From the NCBI GenBank assembly GCA_902796635.1, contig CADBPU010000109.1, forward strand, positions 1 to 26,240: a DNA stretch of 26,240 nucleotides, written 5' to 3'. Of the stretch, positions 23,413 to 26,240 are shown one piece after another (within the stretch, counting starts at the first letter, position 1; each line of letters starts with the position of its first letter). The notes under the pieces are model-generated. The model was not told where the DNA came from, made no database searches, and saw only the letters and a program-made list of their open reading frames with translations. Made by a program: the position numbers and the translations under genes. The DNA comes from an uncultured Eubacteriales bacterium (GTDB taxonomy: Bacteria > Bacillota > Clostridia > Christensenellales > UBA1242).

Positions 23413-24367
23413 TTGGATTGAACTAATAAAAGAAGCAAAAACAGTTGCTATTTTCAGTCATATAAACTCTGATGGGGACGCAAATGGTAGTGCGCTTGCA
23501 ATAAAATATATGCTTGATGATTTAGGTAAAGAAACTTATGTTTTTGTACCAACGCCAATAAACAAGAGTTATCATTTTTTAGGAGTCAATGAAATATCTT
23601 GCACAAGAAAGCTTTCAAGTTATGATTTAGCAATTGCAGTTGATGCACCAAACACAAAGCGTTTTGGACAGTGTGAAAATGAGTTTTTCAAAGCAAAAAA
23701 GTCAATAAATATTGATCATCATGCTGATAATGAAAACTACGCAACAATAAACATTGTTGAACCAGATATTAGCAGTGCATGTGAATTAATATATAAATTA
23801 TTCAAAGCAGAAAATATAAATATAACACCGAAAATTGCTACTTGTATATATTTAGGAATTTCTACAGATACAGGTGGATTTATGCGCGGTTTTCATGGTG
23901 CTGTTACAACAGAAACATGGTTTGCGATTGCAGACTTGGTTAAACTTGGTGCAGATACAAAACTTGTCAATGAAAACATATTTATGACAATGAGAAAATC
24001 TGTCTTTGAACTCTATAGAAAGGGATTAGATAGAGTTGAGTTTTTTGAAGATGGCAAAATTGCAATGCTTTGCATAACAAAAAAAATACTTGATGAAACT
24101 GGTACAGAACTAACTGATACCCATAAACTAACAGATGTTATAAATGGCATTGAAGGCGTAGAAATCACTGCAATAATGACACAAAAAGGTTATAGGGAGC
24201 AATCTGTTTCTGTTAGGGCTCACAATAAAAATGCACAAAGAATATGTAAATATTTTGGTGGTGGTGGGCATCTTAAAGCGTCAGGTTGCAGAATTTATAA
24301 ACAATTCTACGATGCAAAAGCAGAATTGTTAGAACAATGCAAAAAAGAGTTGTATAGAAATGATTAG
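23405..24367 (+). CDS. nrnA: DHH-family oligoribonuclease/pAp phosphatase NrnA
   Basis: A 320-residue phosphoesterase of the DHH/DHHA1 type, which in Firmicutes degrades nanoRNA and hydrolyses 3'-phosphoadenosine-5'-phosphate. The metal-binding motifs are SHINSDGDANG (18-28), AVDAPN and the defining DHHADNENY. The C-terminal DHHA1 half carries GGGGHLKASGCR. The ATG at 23405 is chosen because GGAG lies seven bases upstream and the protein then begins MTDWIELI, as the family does. It overlaps the rbfA end by eight bases and truB by eight bases. Confidence 0.95.
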   Translation: MTDWIELIKEAKTVAIFSHINSDGDANGSALAIKYMLDDLGKETYVFVPTPINKSYHFLGVNEISCTRKLSSYDLAIAVDAPNTKRFGQCENEFFKAKKSINIDHHADNENYATINIVEPDISSACELIYKLFKAENINITPKIATCIYLGISTDTGGFMRGFHGAVTTETWFAIADLVKLGADTKLVNENIFMTMRKSVFELYRKGLDRVEFFEDGKIAMLCITKKILDETGTELTDTHKLTDVINGIEGVEITAIMTQKGYREQSVSVRAHNKNAQRICKYFGGGGHLKASGCRIYKQFYDAKAELLEQCKKELYRND

Positions 24368-25217
24368 TGGAATTATCAATGTGTTAAAGCCAGTAGGTAT
24401 GACAAGCAATCATGTCGTATCAAATATAAAAAAGGTTCTAAAACCTAAAAAAATTGGCCATCTAGGCACGCTCGACCCAAGTGGTACTGGGGTTTTGCCT
24501 GTGTGCATAAACAAAGCAACAAAATTGTTTGATTATTATCTAAAAAAAGATAAAATTTACAGAGCAATTTTTGTTTTTGGCAAAGAAACTGATACTCTTG
24601 ATAGCGATGGAAAAGTAATTAATAGTGAAGATATTGATATAAAACAAGAAGATTTACAAAATATTTTGCCAAATTTTATTGGAAAAATTGAACAACTTCC
24701 ACCAAAATATTCAGCAAAAAATGTGAATGGTAAAAAAGCGTATGACTTGGCAAGAAATGGAGTTGATTTTGAATTAAAACCAAAAAAAGTTGAAATTTTT
24801 GATATAAAACTTCTTCATAAAATCAAAAAGAATACATATTTATTTGAGATTCATTGTTCAAGTGGCACTTATATCAGGAGTATTGCAAGAGATATTGCAC
24901 AAGAATTAAATACTGTTGCTTATATGCCAGCAATTATAAGGACAAAAAGTGGAAATTTTGATATTGATTATGCTACAAGAATGGAAGAAATAAAAGAAGA
25001 AAATATAATTCCATTAAAAAATATTTTAGAATCTTGGAAAAATATCTTTGTTTCAAACCAATTTTATGATAAAATTATTAATGGATGTAGTGTCAAAGTT
25101 GATTTTGAAGATGGCAATAATTATGTTGTTAACTGCAATAATGAAATTATTGGCATTGGAGATATTGAAAACGGACATCTAAAAATAAAAACAAATTTGC
25201 AGGAGAAAAATGATTAG
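24360..25217 (+). CDS. truB: tRNA pseudouridine(55) synthase
   Basis: A 285-residue enzyme that makes pseudouridine at position 55 in the T-loop of tRNAs. The start GIINVLKPVGMTSNHVV, the catalytic motif GHLGTLDPSGTGVLP with Asp39, and VFGKETDTLDSDG in the thumb region match TruB. CSSGTYIRSIARDIAQEL is also conserved. A C-terminal region is present but short. The ATG overlaps nrnA by eight bases, with no strong Shine-Dalgarno, so translation is coupled. The usual downstream ribF is absent; nfo follows with an 8-base overlap. Confidence 0.96.
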   Translation: MISGIINVLKPVGMTSNHVVSNIKKVLKPKKIGHLGTLDPSGTGVLPVCINKATKLFDYYLKKDKIYRAIFVFGKETDTLDSDGKVINSEDIDIKQEDLQNILPNFIGKIEQLPPKYSAKNVNGKKAYDLARNGVDFELKPKKVEIFDIKLLHKIKKNTYLFEIHCSSGTYIRSIARDIAQELNTVAYMPAIIRTKSGNFDIDYATRMEEIKEENIIPLKNILESWKNIFVSNQFYDKIINGCSVKVDFEDGNNYVVNCNNEIIGIGDIENGHLKIKTNLQEKND

Positions 25218-26064
25218 ATTTGGACCATCTGGAAATAGTCAAATATTTTATGATGAAGGCAACAAATCAAGTTTAGAAGCACCCAAATGGTGTGCAGAAC
25301 ATGGACTAACTGCTTATGAATATTCTTTTGGAAGAATGTTTAATATGAGCCATGAATCGGCAAAAAAACTTGGAGAAGAAGCCGAAAAAAATGGAGTGCT
25401 TGTCAGCGTTCATGCACCATATTATATTAATTTGGCTAATCCTAGTGATGAAGCATTTCAAAAGAGTATAGGTTATATCTTGACAAGTTTGTCATATCTA
25501 GTTGACTTTAAGGGTAATCAATGTGTTTTTCATCCTGGAAGTTGTGGACAAGAAACACGCAATGTGGCTTTTGAAAGAGCATTGTCAAGAATGGATAAAC
25601 TGCTTGAAGCTGTTTATTTGGCAGGATACGGAAACTTGTATATTTGTCCAGAAACTATGGGGAAAAGTCAGCAACTTGGAAGTGTTAAAGAAATTGTTGA
25701 ACTTTGTAAATTTGATAAATGCTTGATACCTACACTTGATTTTGGACATATAAATGCAGTGACTGGTGGAACACTTAAAACTGCAGATGATTATCGCAAA
25801 ATTTTAGATTATGTATATAATGAACTAGGCGAGTTCAAAGCGAAAAATCTTCATATACATTTTTCTAAGATTGAATATACATCAAAGGGTGAAGTTAAGC
25901 ATCTAACCCTTGATGATACGGTTTATGGACCCGAATTTGAACCACTTGCGGTGGTATTGAAAGAAATGGCGCTTGAACCAACCATCATAAGTGAAAGTAA
26001 AGAAAAAATGATGGAAGATGCAATAAAATTAAAAAATATTTATGAGTTTGTGGGAGGAAAATAA
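25210..26064 (+). CDS. nfo: Deoxyribonuclease IV-like AP endonuclease
   Basis: A 284-residue TIM-barrel phosphoesterase of the Endo IV family, which nicks DNA at abasic sites. Candidate metal ligands are His in SVHAPYYINLA, His in FHPGSCG, Glu in CPETMGK, and Asp and His in TLDFGHINA. Others are His in IHFSKIEYT, His in EVKHLTL and Glu in IISES. In E. coli Nfo an Asp lies two residues before the last His (DxH). Here that position is Val, so one expected zinc ligand is missing or replaced. The start overlaps truB, and GGAG precedes the ATG. Its location in the rimP-truB operon is unusual. The family is clear; activity on AP sites is likely but not certain. Confidence 0.85.
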   Translation: MIRFGPSGNSQIFYDEGNKSSLEAPKWCAEHGLTAYEYSFGRMFNMSHESAKKLGEEAEKNGVLVSVHAPYYINLANPSDEAFQKSIGYILTSLSYLVDFKGNQCVFHPGSCGQETRNVAFERALSRMDKLLEAVYLAGYGNLYICPETMGKSQQLGSVKEIVELCKFDKCLIPTLDFGHINAVTGGTLKTADDYRKILDYVYNELGEFKAKNLHIHFSKIEYTSKGEVKHLTLDDTVYGPEFEPLAVVLKEMALEPTIISESKEKMMEDAIKLKNIYEFVGGK

Positions 26065-26065
26065 A

Positions 26066-26240
26066 ATGCAAACAGGTGATATTAAAACAGGAATGACATT
26101 TATTTATGATGGAAAGATTTACACAGCAGTTGAGTGGCAACACGTTTGTCAACCAAGACTTGCTGCCTTTATTAGGGGAAGAATCAAAAATGTTGAAACA
26201 GGAGCAGTTTTAGAAAGAAATTTCAAAACAAATGAAGCAG
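26066..26240 (+). CDS. efp: Elongation factor P, N-terminal part (cut by window end)
   Basis: The first 58 residues of EF-P, which relieves ribosome stalling at polyproline by reaching the peptidyl centre with its tip loop. MQTGDIKTGMTFIYDGKIYT and VEWQHV match the KOW-like domain I, followed by AAFIRGRIKNVETGAVLERNF. The tip, usually PGKG in Firmicutes with the modified Lys, reads QPRL here, with Arg31 at the modified position. GGGAGG precedes the ATG at 26066 by eight bases, two bases past the nfo stop. The gene continues past the window. Confidence 0.9.
   Translation, partial: MQTGDIKTGMTFIYDGKIYTAVEWQHVCQPRLAAFIRGRIKNVETGAVLERNFKTNEA

Noticed and set aside
1..26240. CRISPR arrays, tRNA or rRNA genes, phage or IS transposase genes
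   Set aside because: No regularly spaced repeats, cloverleaf-like sequences, rRNA segments or transposase motifs were seen on either strand.

Overview
The window is AT-rich, densely packed DNA of a low-GC, Gram-positive (Firmicutes/Bacillota) type. The gene order resembles the Bacillus/Clostridium chromosome: frr-uppS-cdsA-rseP-(polC position)-rimP-nusA-rnpM-infB-rbfA-nrnA-truB. Other pointers are an EndoA/NdoA-type MazF, Shine-Dalgarno sites of the GGAGG type with several TTG/GTG starts, and TTGACA/TATAAT promoters. An uncultured gut-type Clostridia lineage is my best guess. The genus cannot be read from the sequence. TGG is used for Trp, and nothing suggests a non-standard code.

Layout. 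(1) 1-1905: the 3' end of a large surface protein with InlB-type (Listeria-Bacteroides) repeats and a C-terminal membrane anchor. (2) 1957-2152: a MITE-like copy of the 'GTCATTC...' dispersed repeat, next to a short, easily missed rpsU gene (2183-2356, minus strand, GTG start) with its own consensus promoter and terminator. (3) 2465-5343: an SsuA/THI5-type ABC importer, with the lipoprotein gene divergent from the ATPase-permease pair. (4) 5457-5696: a small two-helix membrane protein under a near-perfect promoter. (5) 5829-9285: a housekeeping run, tyrS-yigZ-rRNA-methyltransferase-like-recX-acpS. (6) 9408-9969: a MazF toxin preceded by an unrecognised 73-aa ORF in the antitoxin position. (7) 10064-10753: a monocistronic two-helix membrane protein. 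(8) 10858-13094: lgt, a polytopic membrane protein and a DivIVA-like protein. (9) 13272-18605: frr, a 63-aa ORF, uppS, cdsA, rseP and a PolC-like protein that carries only the N-terminal/OB part and the DEDDh exonuclease. (10) 18631-26240: the rimP-nusA translation/transcription operon, running on through nfo into efp, which is cut by the window end.

How it fits together. Envelope genes (uppS, cdsA, rseP, lgt, the divIVA-like gene) alternate with translation genes (tyrS, frr, rimP, infB, rbfA, truB, efp, rpsU) in the usual Firmicutes pattern. Several expected members are missing from their usual places: pyrH before frr, dxr between cdsA and rseP, proS before polC, the L7Ae-like ylxQ between rnpM and infB, and ribF after truB. 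The strongest oddities are the exonuclease-only protein in the polC position, the non-RHH partner of MazF, the lgt promoter embedded in a terminator with an apparently leaderless start, and an EF-P whose tip loop departs from the usual PGKG.
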